Positions 45,009 through 54,142 of a stretch of 64,000 bases of DNA are shown here, piece by piece (the first letter of the stretch is position 1; every line of letters starts with the position of its first letter). The DNA is taken from assembly GCA_017450645.1 (NCBI GenBank), contig JAFSTE010000021.1:1-64000 (forward strand), given 5' to 3'. The notes under the pieces were generated by a model, which saw nothing but the letters and a program-made list of their open reading frames with translations, did not search any database and was not told the origin of the DNA. The position numbers and the translations under genes are program-made. The DNA is from Eubacterium sp. (GTDB lineage Bacteria > Bacillota > Clostridia > Oscillospirales > Acutalibacteraceae).

Positions 45009-46136
45009 TTATATAAAGTTAGCAAATAGCGGCTTATACTTAGAGTCAGAGGTTTTCATATAAGCCCAGTCGCGGCCGTTAATCTTGCCGTCGTTATTTA
45101 TGTCGCACACGTTAAGTACAATGTCGTTACCGTTATCCGGCGAGAAGGTGTACTCGTAAGTATTGTTACCAACGGTTATAATCACATTGGCATTACGCTC
45201 GGTTACCGTACGCGTAAATTCGCCGCCTGTAGCCTCGTCGTCGATAAGCGCCTCGGTAATAACTATGTCGCTCGCGTCGCCCTCGGGGTTCAGCATAGCG
45301 TAGATATGACCGCTGACTGTAAACTGTACCGGCTCGATATATACATTAAATGTACCGGTAAGCGACGAGTTCATAATCTTAGCGCCAAAATAATAGGTTT
45401 CGCCCGCGGTGAGAGATACAGAGTTAATCCTAAAATTAACGCCGCTGCCGTAATCGTCGTTATAAGCGATACGGGTATAGCTGCTGTTGTAAATATACCC
45501 CCTTGTATCGTGACCGCCGGTCGAATAAAAGCAGTATGTACCGCTAACCTTAGGCGTGTACGGATAGTACGCAAACATACCGCCAACCGTGATATGCACG
45601 CCGTACTCGCCGCATTTTACATCGTCGCTCTTAAAGTCGATAATGTTGCCGCCCTTGCGGTTATTAGCGATAATATAATGCAGCGCATATGAGCCCAGCG
45701 GTGCAGAAAGCACGAAGTCGTCCTTTAAGCTAACGCCGCTATACGCGAACGAATAGTCCTTAATATTAGTTACATACTCGCTGAGCCTAAGCTCCTTAAG
45801 CGCAGGACAAGAAGCAAACGCGTACTCGCCGACCGTAGTTACGGTATCTGCGAGCGAAACGCTGCTTAGCTTTTCCGCGCCGGCAAGCGCGTAGTTACCT
45901 ACAGAGGTTACGCCCTCTTCAACAACAAGGTTTTCGAGCGTAAGGATATACGGATTCCATGGTGCGGAATATGAATTCTCGTAATCGTCCATAGGACCTG
46001 AGCCGCTGATATATAAAGTTTTAGTCTCGCTGTCGTAGCGCCAGTTAACATCATTAGCAAATACCTTATAGCACACAAGAGCGCTTAAAAGTAAAGCTAC
46101 GGCGGTGACAGCGCATATAAGCCTTTTAAGCTTCAT
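45009..46136 (-). CDS. Secreted LRR / PPC protein with one dockerin-like loop
   Basis: About 375 residues. The ATG at 46136 starts a signal peptide (MKLKRLICAVTAVALL). Residues 30-140 are BspA-type leucine-rich repeats (VTSVGNYALAGAEKLSSVSL and a second copy). Residues 170-270 look like a PPC beta-sandwich (FAYYPYTPKVSGTYCFYS). A small beta domain and the terminal DINNDGKINGRDWAYM follow. That last piece matches one calcium-binding loop of a type I dockerin; the second loop is missing. The protein is probably secreted or cell-surface; its partner is unknown. Confidence 0.82.
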   Translation of the reverse strand: MKLKRLICAVTAVALLLSALVCYKVFANDVNWRYDSETKTLYISGSGPMDDYENSYSAPWNPYILTLENLVVEEGVTSVGNYALAGAEKLSSVSLADTVTTVGEYAFASCPALKELRLSEYVTNIKDYSFAYSGVSLKDDFVLSAPLGSYALHYIIANNRKGGNIIDFKSDDVKCGEYGVHITVGGMFAYYPYTPKVSGTYCFYSTGGHDTRGYIYNSSYTRIAYNDDYGSGVNFRINSVSLTAGETYYFGAKIMNSSLTGTFNVYIEPVQFTVSGHIYAMLNPEGDASDIVITEALIDDEATGGEFTRTVTERNANVIITVGNNTYEYTFSPDNGNDIVLNVCDINNDGKINGRDWAYMKTSDSKYKPLFANFI

Positions 46137-46152
46137 ATATATCACCGCTATT

Positions 46153-46181
46153 ATTATAACACACCACTTTGCAATTTGCAA
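46153..46181 (-). promoter_or_regulatory. Sigma-A promoter of the LRR gene
   Basis: Minus strand: -35 TTGCAA (46176-46181), a 17-nt spacer and -10 TATAAT (46153-46158), 16 nt before the start codon. Confidence 0.75.
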
Positions 46182-46183
46182 GG

Positions 46184-46222
46184 GAAAGAAAACGGCGCAG
46201 TGTTAAAGCACTACGCCGCTTT
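46184..46222 (-). terminator. Intrinsic terminator overlapping the uxaA stop
   Basis: Minus strand: CGGCGTAGTG pairs with CACTGCGCCG around a loop containing the uxaA TAA, followed by TTTTCTTTC. It ends the transcript from uxaB-uxaA. Confidence 0.85.
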
Positions 46223-47672
46223 TGAATATAGAAATTTCTTTATAGCCGTTCTTTTCGTTACAGGTGCGCTCACCGCTTGCAACAGAAATTATGTATTTAA
46301 GAAGCTCGTCTGCCGCCGCGTCAAAATCGCCGTCCTCAATAAGACCGCCTGCGTTAAAATCAATCCAGTTACGCTTACGGTTATAAAGGTCGGTGTTCGA
46401 CGAAATCTTAACCGTTGGCACCGGCGCACCGAGCGAGGTACCGCGCCCCGTAGTAAACAGAATTATCTGACACCCCGAAGCGGTAAGGTTAGTAGTAGAC
46501 ACGATGTCGTTACCCGGTCCCGTCAGCAGGTTAAGCCCTTTAGTACGGCACGCTTCGCCGTAACCGAGCACATCGCAAACGGTAGAGCTTCCACCCTTTT
46601 GGATACAGCCGAGCGACTTTTCTTCAAGAGTCGTGATTCCGCCCTCGTGATTTCCTGGCGACGGATTTTCGTAGCACTCCTGGTCGTTTCTGTAGTAGTA
46701 ATCCTTAAAATCGTTAATCATACTAACGATTTTATCGTACACTTCCCTGTTCTGCGCGCGGTTCATAAGCAGCTGCTCAGCGCCGAACATCTCGGGAACT
46801 TCGGTAAGAATTGCAGAAGCGTTAGCATCGCAAAGAAGCTCGTTCACCTTGCCGCAAAGTGCGTTTGCGGTTATTCCGCTGAACGCGTCCGAGCCGCCGC
46901 ATTTGTAGCCGACAACAAGGTTTTCTATACCTACGCTACGGCGCTTGTCGTACTTAATCGCGTCGTAGATTTCGAGAAGGAGCGACTTTCCGACCTCAAT
47001 CTCGTCCTCAACCTCCTGAGTGCAAAGGAACTTAACTCTGTCCTCGTCAATATTATCAAGGTAGGGCTTAAACACGCCGAGGTTATTGTTCTCACAGCCG
47101 AGCGAAAGGACAAGCACGCCGCCTGCGTTAGGATGCTTAACGAGAGACGCAAGAATATTTTGTGTATTCTCAAAATCGTCGCCGAGTTGAGAACAGCCGA
47201 ACGGATGCGTATACGCGAAAACGCCGTCGCAGCCGTCAGAAATAAGGTCGTTGCCGAGCTTTGCAAGCCTTTCGGCAGTCTTGTTAACGCAGCCGACAGT
47301 CGGGATAATCCAAATTTCGTTACGAACGCCTACCCTGCCGTCCCCGCGAACATAGCCGTCAAAGGTAAGGTCGGAGCCTTTGGGCGAATAGTCAGTATCG
47401 CCCGCGTATTCGTAAGTAGGCGCGGTGCGCAGATTAGTCGAAAGATTATGCTCGTGTACATAGGCGCCCTTTGGCGTGTCCTCGGTAATGTGACCTATCG
47501 GGCAGCCGTATTTAATAACATTATCCCCTGCTTTAAGGTCGCAAAGCAGGATTTTATGCGCCTTCGGAATATCGGAGAGCGCAGTTATACCGTTCTCGCT
47601 AAAGCCCGCTTTAATATCCTCGAGCGCTACTGCTACATTATCTTTAGCGTTAATCTTTAAAAACTCAGGCAT
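46203..47672 (-). CDS. uxaA: Altronate dehydratase
   Basis: 489 residues; dehydrates D-altronate to 2-keto-3-deoxygluconate in galacturonate (pectin) breakdown. An N-terminal SAF-type domain of about 90 residues (ALEDIKAGFSENG, YGCPIGHIT) precedes the large C-terminal dehydratase domain with cysteines in HPFGCSQLG, LGCENNN and YKCGGSDAFSG, as in the iron-dependent family. Normal length. Its start overlaps the uxaB stop by 8 nt (ATGCCTGA), so both steps are coupled. Confidence 0.95.
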   Translation of the reverse strand: MPEFLKINAKDNVAVALEDIKAGFSENGITALSDIPKAHKILLCDLKAGDNVIKYGCPIGHITEDTPKGAYVHEHNLSTNLRTAPTYEYAGDTDYSPKGSDLTFDGYVRGDGRVGVRNEIWIIPTVGCVNKTAERLAKLGNDLISDGCDGVFAYTHPFGCSQLGDDFENTQNILASLVKHPNAGGVLVLSLGCENNNLGVFKPYLDNIDEDRVKFLCTQEVEDEIEVGKSLLLEIYDAIKYDKRRSVGIENLVVGYKCGGSDAFSGITANALCGKVNELLCDANASAILTEVPEMFGAEQLLMNRAQNREVYDKIVSMINDFKDYYYRNDQECYENPSPGNHEGGITTLEEKSLGCIQKGGSSTVCDVLGYGEACRTKGLNLLTGPGNDIVSTTNLTASGCQIILFTTGRGTSLGAPVPTVKISSNTDLYNRKRNWIDFNAGGLIEDGDFDAAADELLKYIISVASGERTCNEKNGYKEISIFKSGVVL

Positions 47673-48990
47673 TTATAAGCTCCTTAACCGCACCGTCGCA
47701 ACCAAGAGTTGTGATACTATTATAATGTAATAATACTTTATTATATATGTCGCTGATGTCAATACCGTAAAGCGCAAGCACCTTGCCAACAATCTCGTCA
47801 GCGGTGAGATTAGCAATACCGTTAAAGAAGCTGAGGTTCTCCTCGCTGTCCTTAACCTCGTATTCCCTGCTGCTGCCGGTTTTAAGATAAAACGCAATCA
47901 GCGCAGCAAGCGCGAACGAAAGCACATCGGGCGCAGTACCGAATTTTGAAACATAATCGTTAATCGAGTCAAGACATCTTGCAGAAAACTTAGATACGGA
48001 ATTAAGCGATATATCAAGAAGTCTGTGGTCAATAAACGGGTTGTTAAAGCGCATAAGCACGCTGTTTGCATACGCGTCAAGCTCCGCCCTATCGAAATCC
48101 ATAGCGCTCTTAATTTCCTCACAGCCCTTATCGATATACGCTGCAAATGTTTCGTCCTGCATCATATCGCGAACAATGTCGATACCGCACATATACGCAG
48201 CAAGCACCGACATAGTATGCGTACCGTTTAAAAGGCGCACCTTCATTGTACGGTAAGGCAGTATATCGTCGGTAAACACAACGCCCTTAAGCGACTCTAT
48301 TGGGAACACCCTTCTGCAGCGCTCGTCAGCCTGAATAATCCAGGTGGCGTACGGCTCGCACGAAACGGAGCAAGGGTCGCTGTCGCCGTCAATATGACCG
48401 CTTACAATCCTATCAACAAGCGTGTTACAGAATGATATCCCGCTGTTAACATACGCCTTAAAATCGTCGCCGAGTGACCAGAGGTCGATGTATTTTATAA
48501 TACACTTTTTAAGCTCGTCAGCGTTATTCTCGATAAGCTCGCTCGGAAGCAGTACAAGCTCCTTACCACCGCGCTTAAAGCGTTCGTAAAGCATAGCGCA
48601 AAGCTTAGCAGGATATGTAACCGCAGGCGAATTTTCGAGCTTATCATTTTCGTCAAAAGCGATACCCGCTTCGGTAGTATTAGAAATAATAACATCGGCA
48701 AGGCAAGCGTAATCAACAAGCTCGTCGTATTCGCTGACTGTATCAAAACAGCGCTTAACGCAGGTAATTCGCTTAGCGTCGTCAATAATCTCGCCGTCAA
48801 GTCTGCCCTTATGGTAGACATTGTACTCGCAGTTTTGCGCCTTTAGCAAATTTATAACTCTTGTATTAGTTCTCGGCTGACAAATGGCAACCTCTGCGTC
48901 AAAGAGTCCGTTTTCCGTTCCTTTTTGGATATAATCCTCAGCAAACGCGCGAAGGAAATTACCCTCGCCTATCTGTAAAACCTTTAGCAT
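47665..48990 (-). CDS. uxaB: Tagaturonate reductase (altronate oxidoreductase)
   Basis: About 441 residues of the mannitol-dehydrogenase family; reduces D-tagaturonate to D-altronate with NADH. The N-terminal VLQIGEGNFLRAF is the NAD-binding start, SNTTEAGIAF near 110 the family segment, and RLLNGTHTMSVLAAY near 270 carries the catalytic-region residues. The ATG at 48990 is preferred because upstream codons run through a hairpin. The isomerase uxaC and the uptake genes are not in the window. Confidence 0.93.
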   Translation of the reverse strand: MLKVLQIGEGNFLRAFAEDYIQKGTENGLFDAEVAICQPRTNTRVINLLKAQNCEYNVYHKGRLDGEIIDDAKRITCVKRCFDTVSEYDELVDYACLADVIISNTTEAGIAFDENDKLENSPAVTYPAKLCAMLYERFKRGGKELVLLPSELIENNADELKKCIIKYIDLWSLGDDFKAYVNSGISFCNTLVDRIVSGHIDGDSDPCSVSCEPYATWIIQADERCRRVFPIESLKGVVFTDDILPYRTMKVRLLNGTHTMSVLAAYMCGIDIVRDMMQDETFAAYIDKGCEEIKSAMDFDRAELDAYANSVLMRFNNPFIDHRLLDISLNSVSKFSARCLDSINDYVSKFGTAPDVLSFALAALIAFYLKTGSSREYEVKDSEENLSFFNGIANLTADEIVGKVLALYGIDISDIYNKVLLHYNSITTLGCDGAVKELINA

Positions 48991-49004
48991 ACTAAACCCC
49001 AAAC

Positions 49005-49024
49005 GGACTGCCCGAAGGCAGCCC
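49005..49024 (-). terminator. UUCG-loop hairpin between ftsH and uxaB
   Basis: Minus strand: GGGCTGCC-TTCG-GGCAGTCC, a very stable stem with one G-U pair, in the 41-nt gap. It is followed by GTTTGGGG, a weak U-run. It may be a partial terminator or an mRNA-stability element setting uxaBA apart from ftsH. Confidence 0.55.
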
Positions 49025-49031
49025 ATGATAA

Positions 49032-51044
49032 TTATTCGTTATTCTCTGTGTTATCTGTGTTCTGAATCGGCGGCTGAGCGTCGGTTAAATCCTCAGTAAT
49101 CGGCTCAGTTACTACAGCCTGCTCCTGAGTATCGGCAGGCTGCTCGACAGTCTCCGTCTCTTCAGTTTTAGGAGCATCCTCGGTAAGATAGCCGTTTTCC
49201 ATAAGAGAAACGAAGTCCTCGCCGCTGATTTTTTCTTTTTCAAACAGAATATTTGCAATAAGCTCGAGCTTGTCGAAATGCTCTTTAAGTATTGACTCGG
49301 TCTGCGAATATGCCTCGCGCATAATTTTCTCGACCTCTGCGTCAATCTTAGCAGCCGTATCCTCGCTGTAATTCTTAACGCTGCCGTAATCTCTGCCGAG
49401 GAATACCTCGCCGCTCTGATTATCGTAAACAACGGGACCGATGCTGTCGCTCATACCGTATTTAGCAACCATATCGCGTGCAATCTCTGTAGCTCGCTGA
49501 AGGTCGTTAGACGCGCCTATAGAAATATCGTCAAGCGCAAGCGCTTCCGCAACACGACCACCAAAAAGCGAAACAAGGCTTTCCTGCATTGACTTCCTGG
49601 AGTCGAACTTCTCCTCCTGCGGAGTGTACCAGGTGTAGCCGCCTGCGCCGAGTCCGCGAGGAATAATAGATATCTCGCGTACCGGGTCGTGGTCTTTGAT
49701 GTAATAAGACGAAACGGCGTGACCTGCCTCGTGAAAGGCAGTGAGCTTTTTAGTTTTTTCGTTATATTTATGCGACTTCTTTTCGGTACCCATTTCTACC
49801 CTTGAGGTAGCGTCAACAACCTCGTCCATAGTAACGGCGAGCCTGCCGCGTCTAACGGCGAGAAGTGCTGACTCGTTCATAAGGTTTTCAAGGTCGGCAC
49901 CCGTAAAGCCGATAGTGTCCTTAGCAATCTCCTTAAGGTCAACATCGGGAGCGAGCGGAATATTCTTAGTGTGAACTTTAAGTATATCCTCCCTGCCCTT
50001 GGTGTCAGGTCTGTTAACGGTAATCTGACGGTCAAATCTGCCGGGTCTTAAGAGCGCGGGGTCAAGTACATCGGGTCTGTTAGTAGCCGCGATTACGATA
50101 ACGCCCGAGTTAGTTCCGAAGCCGTCCATCTCTACAAGAAGCTGATTGAGGGTCTGCTCTCTTTCGTCGTTGCCGCCGCCCATACCTGCGCCGCGGTGAC
50201 GACCTACTGCGTCAATCTCGTCGATAAACACGATAGCGGGGCTCTTTTTCTTAGCCTGCTCGAACAAGTCACGAACACGCGAAGCGCCGACGCCGACATA
50301 CATCTCTACGAAATCGGAGCCCGAAATCGACAAGAACGGTGCGCCCGCTTCGCCCGCAACAGCCTTTGCAAGCAGGGTTTTACCCGTACCCGGAGGACCA
50401 ACAAGAAGTACGCCCTTAGGTATTCTCGCGCCGAGCTGAGTATATTTATCGGGCTCTTTAAGGAACTCTACAAGCTCTGTAAGCTCTTCCTTTTCCTCGT
50501 CGCAGCCCGCAACATCTTCAAAGGTTTTGTCGGACGCTTCGTTGCCGTTTTTAGGCTTTAGCTTGCCGAAGCCTAGCGTACGGTTAGTTTCGTTAGTGAT
50601 GTTGTCGCCCATACGCCTTATGGACCAGATTAAGAAGAAGGTTAAACCTACGGTTATAAGCGCCATAGGCAGCATACTCGTTAGCCACGAACGGTTAGAC
50701 GCCTTTTTGTAGTTATACTTAATCTGATTATCGGGGTGCTGGTCGTTGTAGGTCTTAACATACTCGCTGATGTCGTCAAGGAAGTACGGAACAGAAGGCA
50801 CGCTGTAATTCTTAGCGGCATCCTCCTTCTTATCCTTAAACAGCTTGTATGAAAGGCTGCCGCTTCCGAGGTCAATCTCGAACTGCGACACCTGATTTGT
50901 TCTGAACAAATCAACTACTTCTGAATAATTCATTTCGGTATTATTCTTGCCCGAGGTGAACAGGAATACAGAACCGATTAAAAGTATCGGAATAAGAATG
51001 TAAAATATTGCACTCTTAAAGTTTTGAGACAAATTTTTTCTCAT
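49032..51044 (-). CDS. ftsH: Membrane AAA+ zinc protease FtsH
   Basis: 670 residues. Two membrane helices (residues 12-30 and about 118-135) flank a small external domain. AAA+ module: Walker [11 protein letters not shown] near 218, Walker [12 protein letters not shown] near 272, second region of homology [11 protein letters not shown]. Zinc site HEAGH near 440. A charged, Glu/Thr-rich tail follows. It degrades unassembled membrane proteins and regulators. The GGAGG in the last tilS codons serves its start; tilS-ftsH adjacency is conserved in Firmicutes. Confidence 0.97.
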   Translation of the reverse strand: MRKNLSQNFKSAIFYILIPILLIGSVFLFTSGKNNTEMNYSEVVDLFRTNQVSQFEIDLGSGSLSYKLFKDKKEDAAKNYSVPSVPYFLDDISEYVKTYNDQHPDNQIKYNYKKASNRSWLTSMLPMALITVGLTFFLIWSIRRMGDNITNETNRTLGFGKLKPKNGNEASDKTFEDVAGCDEEKEELTELVEFLKEPDKYTQLGARIPKGVLLVGPPGTGKTLLAKAVAGEAGAPFLSISGSDFVEMYVGVGASRVRDLFEQAKKKSPAIVFIDEIDAVGRHRGAGMGGGNDEREQTLNQLLVEMDGFGTNSGVIVIAATNRPDVLDPALLRPGRFDRQITVNRPDTKGREDILKVHTKNIPLAPDVDLKEIAKDTIGFTGADLENLMNESALLAVRRGRLAVTMDEVVDATSRVEMGTEKKSHKYNEKTKKLTAFHEAGHAVSSYYIKDHDPVREISIIPRGLGAGGYTWYTPQEEKFDSRKSMQESLVSLFGGRVAEALALDDISIGASNDLQRATEIARDMVAKYGMSDSIGPVVYDNQSGEVFLGRDYGSVKNYSEDTAAKIDAEVEKIMREAYSQTESILKEHFDKLELIANILFEKEKISGEDFVSLMENGYLTEDAPKTEETETVEQPADTQEQAVVTEPITEDLTDAQPPIQNTDNTENNE

Positions 51045-51050
51045 CTAAAA

Positions 51051-52343
51051 TTAGTCCTCCGTGTTTATTCTGAAAAGAATTACGCTCTTGGTATTGTCGG
51101 TGAGCTTAACTCTTTCGTCAACTGTAATATCGGGTATTGCGATTATACCCTTATCGTCGCAAATGAGCGGGATATTATCCCTCGTTTCCGACGGGATTTT
51201 CAGCTCGTTAAAGAGCTTTTTTAAGGTTTTTGTACAGTTTCGACCTATGGGTGAAACCGTGTCGCCCTCCTGCCTGTAGCGTATATACGCCGCGCCGCAA
51301 AGCTTATCGCAGTCGCAAAATGCGTCATAATCGAAAGTAAGGCTCTTAAAATCTTTTATGTCAATAATCCTTGTGGACAATGTGTGCGCCGAAGTACCGC
51401 CGTCAAGCCTTGCAGCTCTCAGGTAACCGCCGCCGGAGATTAGGAATAAATCGCCCTTAATCTGCAGACGGCCGCTGTTGTTAAAAAGATTAACCGCTTC
51501 GCTTAAATGCAGCTCGTCAATCGTAACGCCGTACGGCTCAAGAATAAGTAAAACAATGCGCTTTAAAACCGCAGTATCGCAGCTTTTAAGGTCGCTTATA
51601 CTAACGCCTTTGTCGCTGCTTGCAGAGTTATACAGCTTTTTCGCATAGCTCTGGATAAACAGCTCGTCCTCGGCGGAGCTTTGCATAAGCCTTAAGGCAG
51701 CTTTTTCAAAGGACGGGTTAAGCTTTTGAAGCTCGGGGATAACCACATTTCTGAGTCTGTTACGGCTGTAGGCGTTATCCGCGTTTGTGCTGTCGGTTAC
51801 ATACTTAATGCCGTTTGTATCGCAGTACGCCCTGATTTCGTCCTTATTCAGCTCAATCAACGGGCGGATAATCTTATCGCGAACGGCGGGTATGCCGCCT
51901 AGTCCTTTAATAGAAGTGCCGCGTGCAACTCGAAACAGCATCGTTTCTACGCTGTCGGATAAGGAGTGTGCAACCGCGATTTTATCAGCGCCGACCGAGG
52001 AGAAAAACTCATATCGCTTTTCTCTCGAGTACTCCTCGACGCCCATTTTCTGCTCCTGCGCTTCCTTAGGCGCGTTAATTTCGAGAAAACGAAAATCGAG
52101 GTCGTTATCCTTACAAAACGCTTTTACGAACTCGCTGTCGCGCAAAGACTCCTCACCGCGTATGCCATGCTCCACATTGCAGACAATCAGCTTAAGCTTG
52201 TATTTGTCGCGAACTGAGAGCAAATAATTCAGCAGCAGCATTGAATCAGCACCGCCCGAAACGCCTACCGCGACGGTATCGCCGTATGTCAGCATATCGT
52301 ACTTATCGACAGTATTTTGAATTTTAGTTATAATCTCTGACAT
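51051..52343 (-). CDS. tilS: tRNA(Ile)-lysidine synthase
   Basis: 430 residues; converts C34 of the AUA-decoding tRNA-Ile to lysidine, using ATP and lysine. The PP-loop motif VGVSGGADSML is near residue 27, HSLSDSVETMLFRVARG near 125 the family-specific segment, and the C-terminal tRNA-binding domain runs from about 230. It overlaps the end of dnaB by 20 nt and precedes ftsH by 6 nt. Confidence 0.95.
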   Translation of the reverse strand: MSEIITKIQNTVDKYDMLTYGDTVAVGVSGGADSMLLLNYLLSVRDKYKLKLIVCNVEHGIRGEESLRDSEFVKAFCKDNDLDFRFLEINAPKEAQEQKMGVEEYSREKRYEFFSSVGADKIAVAHSLSDSVETMLFRVARGTSIKGLGGIPAVRDKIIRPLIELNKDEIRAYCDTNGIKYVTDSTNADNAYSRNRLRNVVIPELQKLNPSFEKAALRLMQSSAEDELFIQSYAKKLYNSASSDKGVSISDLKSCDTAVLKRIVLLILEPYGVTIDELHLSEAVNLFNNSGRLQIKGDLFLISGGGYLRAARLDGGTSAHTLSTRIIDIKDFKSLTFDYDAFCDCDKLCGAAYIRYRQEGDTVSPIGRNCTKTLKKLFNELKIPSETRDNIPLICDDKGIIAIPDITVDERVKLTDNTKSVILFRINTED

Positions 52344-53685
52344 TGTCTATTGACCTGAATCGTGTAAATTCTTTATCAAACGAAAGCTCGATTGTTCCCG
52401 TCTGTCCGTGACGGTTTTTAGCAACAATAAGCTCGGTTAATGAGTCGTCAATATCGTCCTGCTTATCCTCGTCAACCTCAGCTCTGTAGTAATCCTCACG
52501 GTAGAGGAACATTACGATATCAGCATCCTGCTCGATAGAGCCCGATTCACGAAGGTCGGAAAGCTGCGGTCTGTGTGACTTTCCCCTGCCCTCTGTACCA
52601 CGCGAAAGCTGGGCGCAGCAAATAACGGGAATATTTAAGTCCTTAGCCATCATTTTAAGGTGACGGGTGATTTCGCTAACCTCTTGAACGCGATTTTCCT
52701 TACGGCTAGCGGAGCTTACAAGTCCGAGGTAGTCAATCATTACTATGTCGACATCCCTGAGTCTGCGAACTCTCGACTTTATCTCGGGTACGGTAATCGA
52801 GGAGGTGTCGTCGAGATAAAGCTCAACATTTTTAAACTGACCTGCGGCGTTACCGACTCTAATCCACTCGTCGTCCGTCATTTCGCCGGTTCTGAATTTC
52901 TGTGACGAAACGCCAGCCTGCGAAGCAAGAAGCCTTTCGGCGAGCTGCTCCTTAGTCATCTCGAGCGAGAAAAATACGCATTTTTTCTTAGCGCCCATAC
53001 TTACATTCTGCGCGAGGTTGAGCGCAAAGCTCGTCTTACCCATAGCGGGACGCGCGCCTATAAGTATGAAGTCGGAGCGGTTAAAGCCCGTAAGGTACTT
53101 GTCGAGCATACCGAAGCCCGTCGGGATACCCTTATAGTCCTCTTTATTCTCGCCGGTAATCTCCTTAAACTTATCGTAAACGCTCTCGATAACGGTTGAC
53201 AGCTTTTCGGGCGCGTTAGTGAGCTTACCCTGGCGGATATCGTAAATCTGCTGCTCTGCGCTGTCAAGAATTACCGACGCGTCGCCCGAACCCGAGGTTG
53301 CGTTATCAATAATTCCCTGCGAAATCTCTATTAACTTTCTTAGATAAAACTGCTCTTTAACAATCTGGGCATACTTACCTACATTAGCTGCGGACGGCAC
53401 AATCTGAGAAAGGTCGAACAGATAGTTTTTAGCCTCGTTTATGTCGCTCGTACCACTTTTTGCAAGCGCGTCAGCGATAACAATCGGGTCGATTGCGCCC
53501 TTAGTTTCGACGAACATCGTTTCCATAGCGGAAAAGATTTCTCTGTGTCGCGGAAGATAGAACGACTCCGCCTTAACATGCTGCAGCGCTTCGTCGAAGC
53601 ACGCGGGATTCATAAGTATGCTGCCGAGAACGCTTTGCTCAGCCTCAAGATTATATGGCAGTGCTACATTAATATTGTCAGCCAT
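52324..53685 (-). CDS. dnaB: Replicative DNA helicase DnaB/DnaC
   Basis: 453 residues, hexameric helicase at the fork. The N-terminal scaffold domain (about 1-150, NLEAEQSVLGSIL) is followed by a linker and a RecA-like motor with Walker A GARPAMGKTSFALN near 205, Walker B DIVMIDYLGL near 310 and QLSRGTEGR. The order rplI-dnaB is the standard Firmicute one. Confidence 0.97.
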   Translation of the reverse strand: MADNINVALPYNLEAEQSVLGSILMNPACFDEALQHVKAESFYLPRHREIFSAMETMFVETKGAIDPIVIADALAKSGTSDINEAKNYLFDLSQIVPSAANVGKYAQIVKEQFYLRKLIEISQGIIDNATSGSGDASVILDSAEQQIYDIRQGKLTNAPEKLSTVIESVYDKFKEITGENKEDYKGIPTGFGMLDKYLTGFNRSDFILIGARPAMGKTSFALNLAQNVSMGAKKKCVFFSLEMTKEQLAERLLASQAGVSSQKFRTGEMTDDEWIRVGNAAGQFKNVELYLDDTSSITVPEIKSRVRRLRDVDIVMIDYLGLVSSASRKENRVQEVSEITRHLKMMAKDLNIPVICCAQLSRGTEGRGKSHRPQLSDLRESGSIEQDADIVMFLYREDYYRAEVDEDKQDDIDDSLTELIVAKNRHGQTGTIELSFDKEFTRFRSIDNVRDYN

Positions 53686-53696
53686 TGTATTTCACC

Positions 53697-54140
53697 TTAC
53701 TGCTCGGTAACCTGAACAAAGATTTTGGCGATAACGCCCTGATAAATCTTAACCTCTGCCTGAACGGTACCGAACGCCTTAACATCGGGCATACTAATCT
53801 TTCTTTTATCAATATCCTCGTTAAACTCAGCCTTAAGCTTAGCCGCAACATCCTTAGATGTTACCGAGCCAAAGAGCTTTCCGTTAGCGCCAGCCTTGGC
53901 GGTGAGCTTAACGGTTTTTCCATCGAGCTTAGCCTTAACCTCGTTAGCAGCCTTAACCTCTTCTGCCTTGTGGTAAGCCTTAGCTTTTTCTTTATTATTA
54001 AAATCGTTCATAGCGCTGGCGTTAGCCTCTACCGCAAGTCCTTTAGGGAAAAGGAAATTTCTTGCGTAGCCGTCGCTTGTGTTAACAAGCTCGCCCTTTT
54101 TGCCGAGCGATTTAACATCAGCCTTAAGAATTACTTTCAT
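53697..54140 (-). CDS. rplI: 50S ribosomal protein L9
   Basis: 147 residues. The N-terminal rRNA-binding domain has the signature [22 protein letters not shown] near residue 13, followed by a long central helix rich in Lys/Ala and a C-terminal domain. Start and length are normal. It lies 2 nt after rnjA and 11 nt before dnaB; the usual gdpP gene is not between them. Confidence 0.97.
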   Translation of the reverse strand: MKVILKADVKSLGKKGELVNTSDGYARNFLFPKGLAVEANASAMNDFNNKEKAKAYHKAEEVKAANEVKAKLDGKTVKLTAKAGANGKLFGSVTSKDVAAKLKAEFNEDIDKRKISMPDVKAFGTVQAEVKIYQGVIAKIFVQVTEQ

Positions 54141-54142
54141 AT

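Noticed and set aside
46176-47660. A 494-codon open frame on the plus strand
   Set aside because: It is antisense to uxaA for its whole length and has no ribosome-binding site or recognisable product; uxaA has all family motifs.
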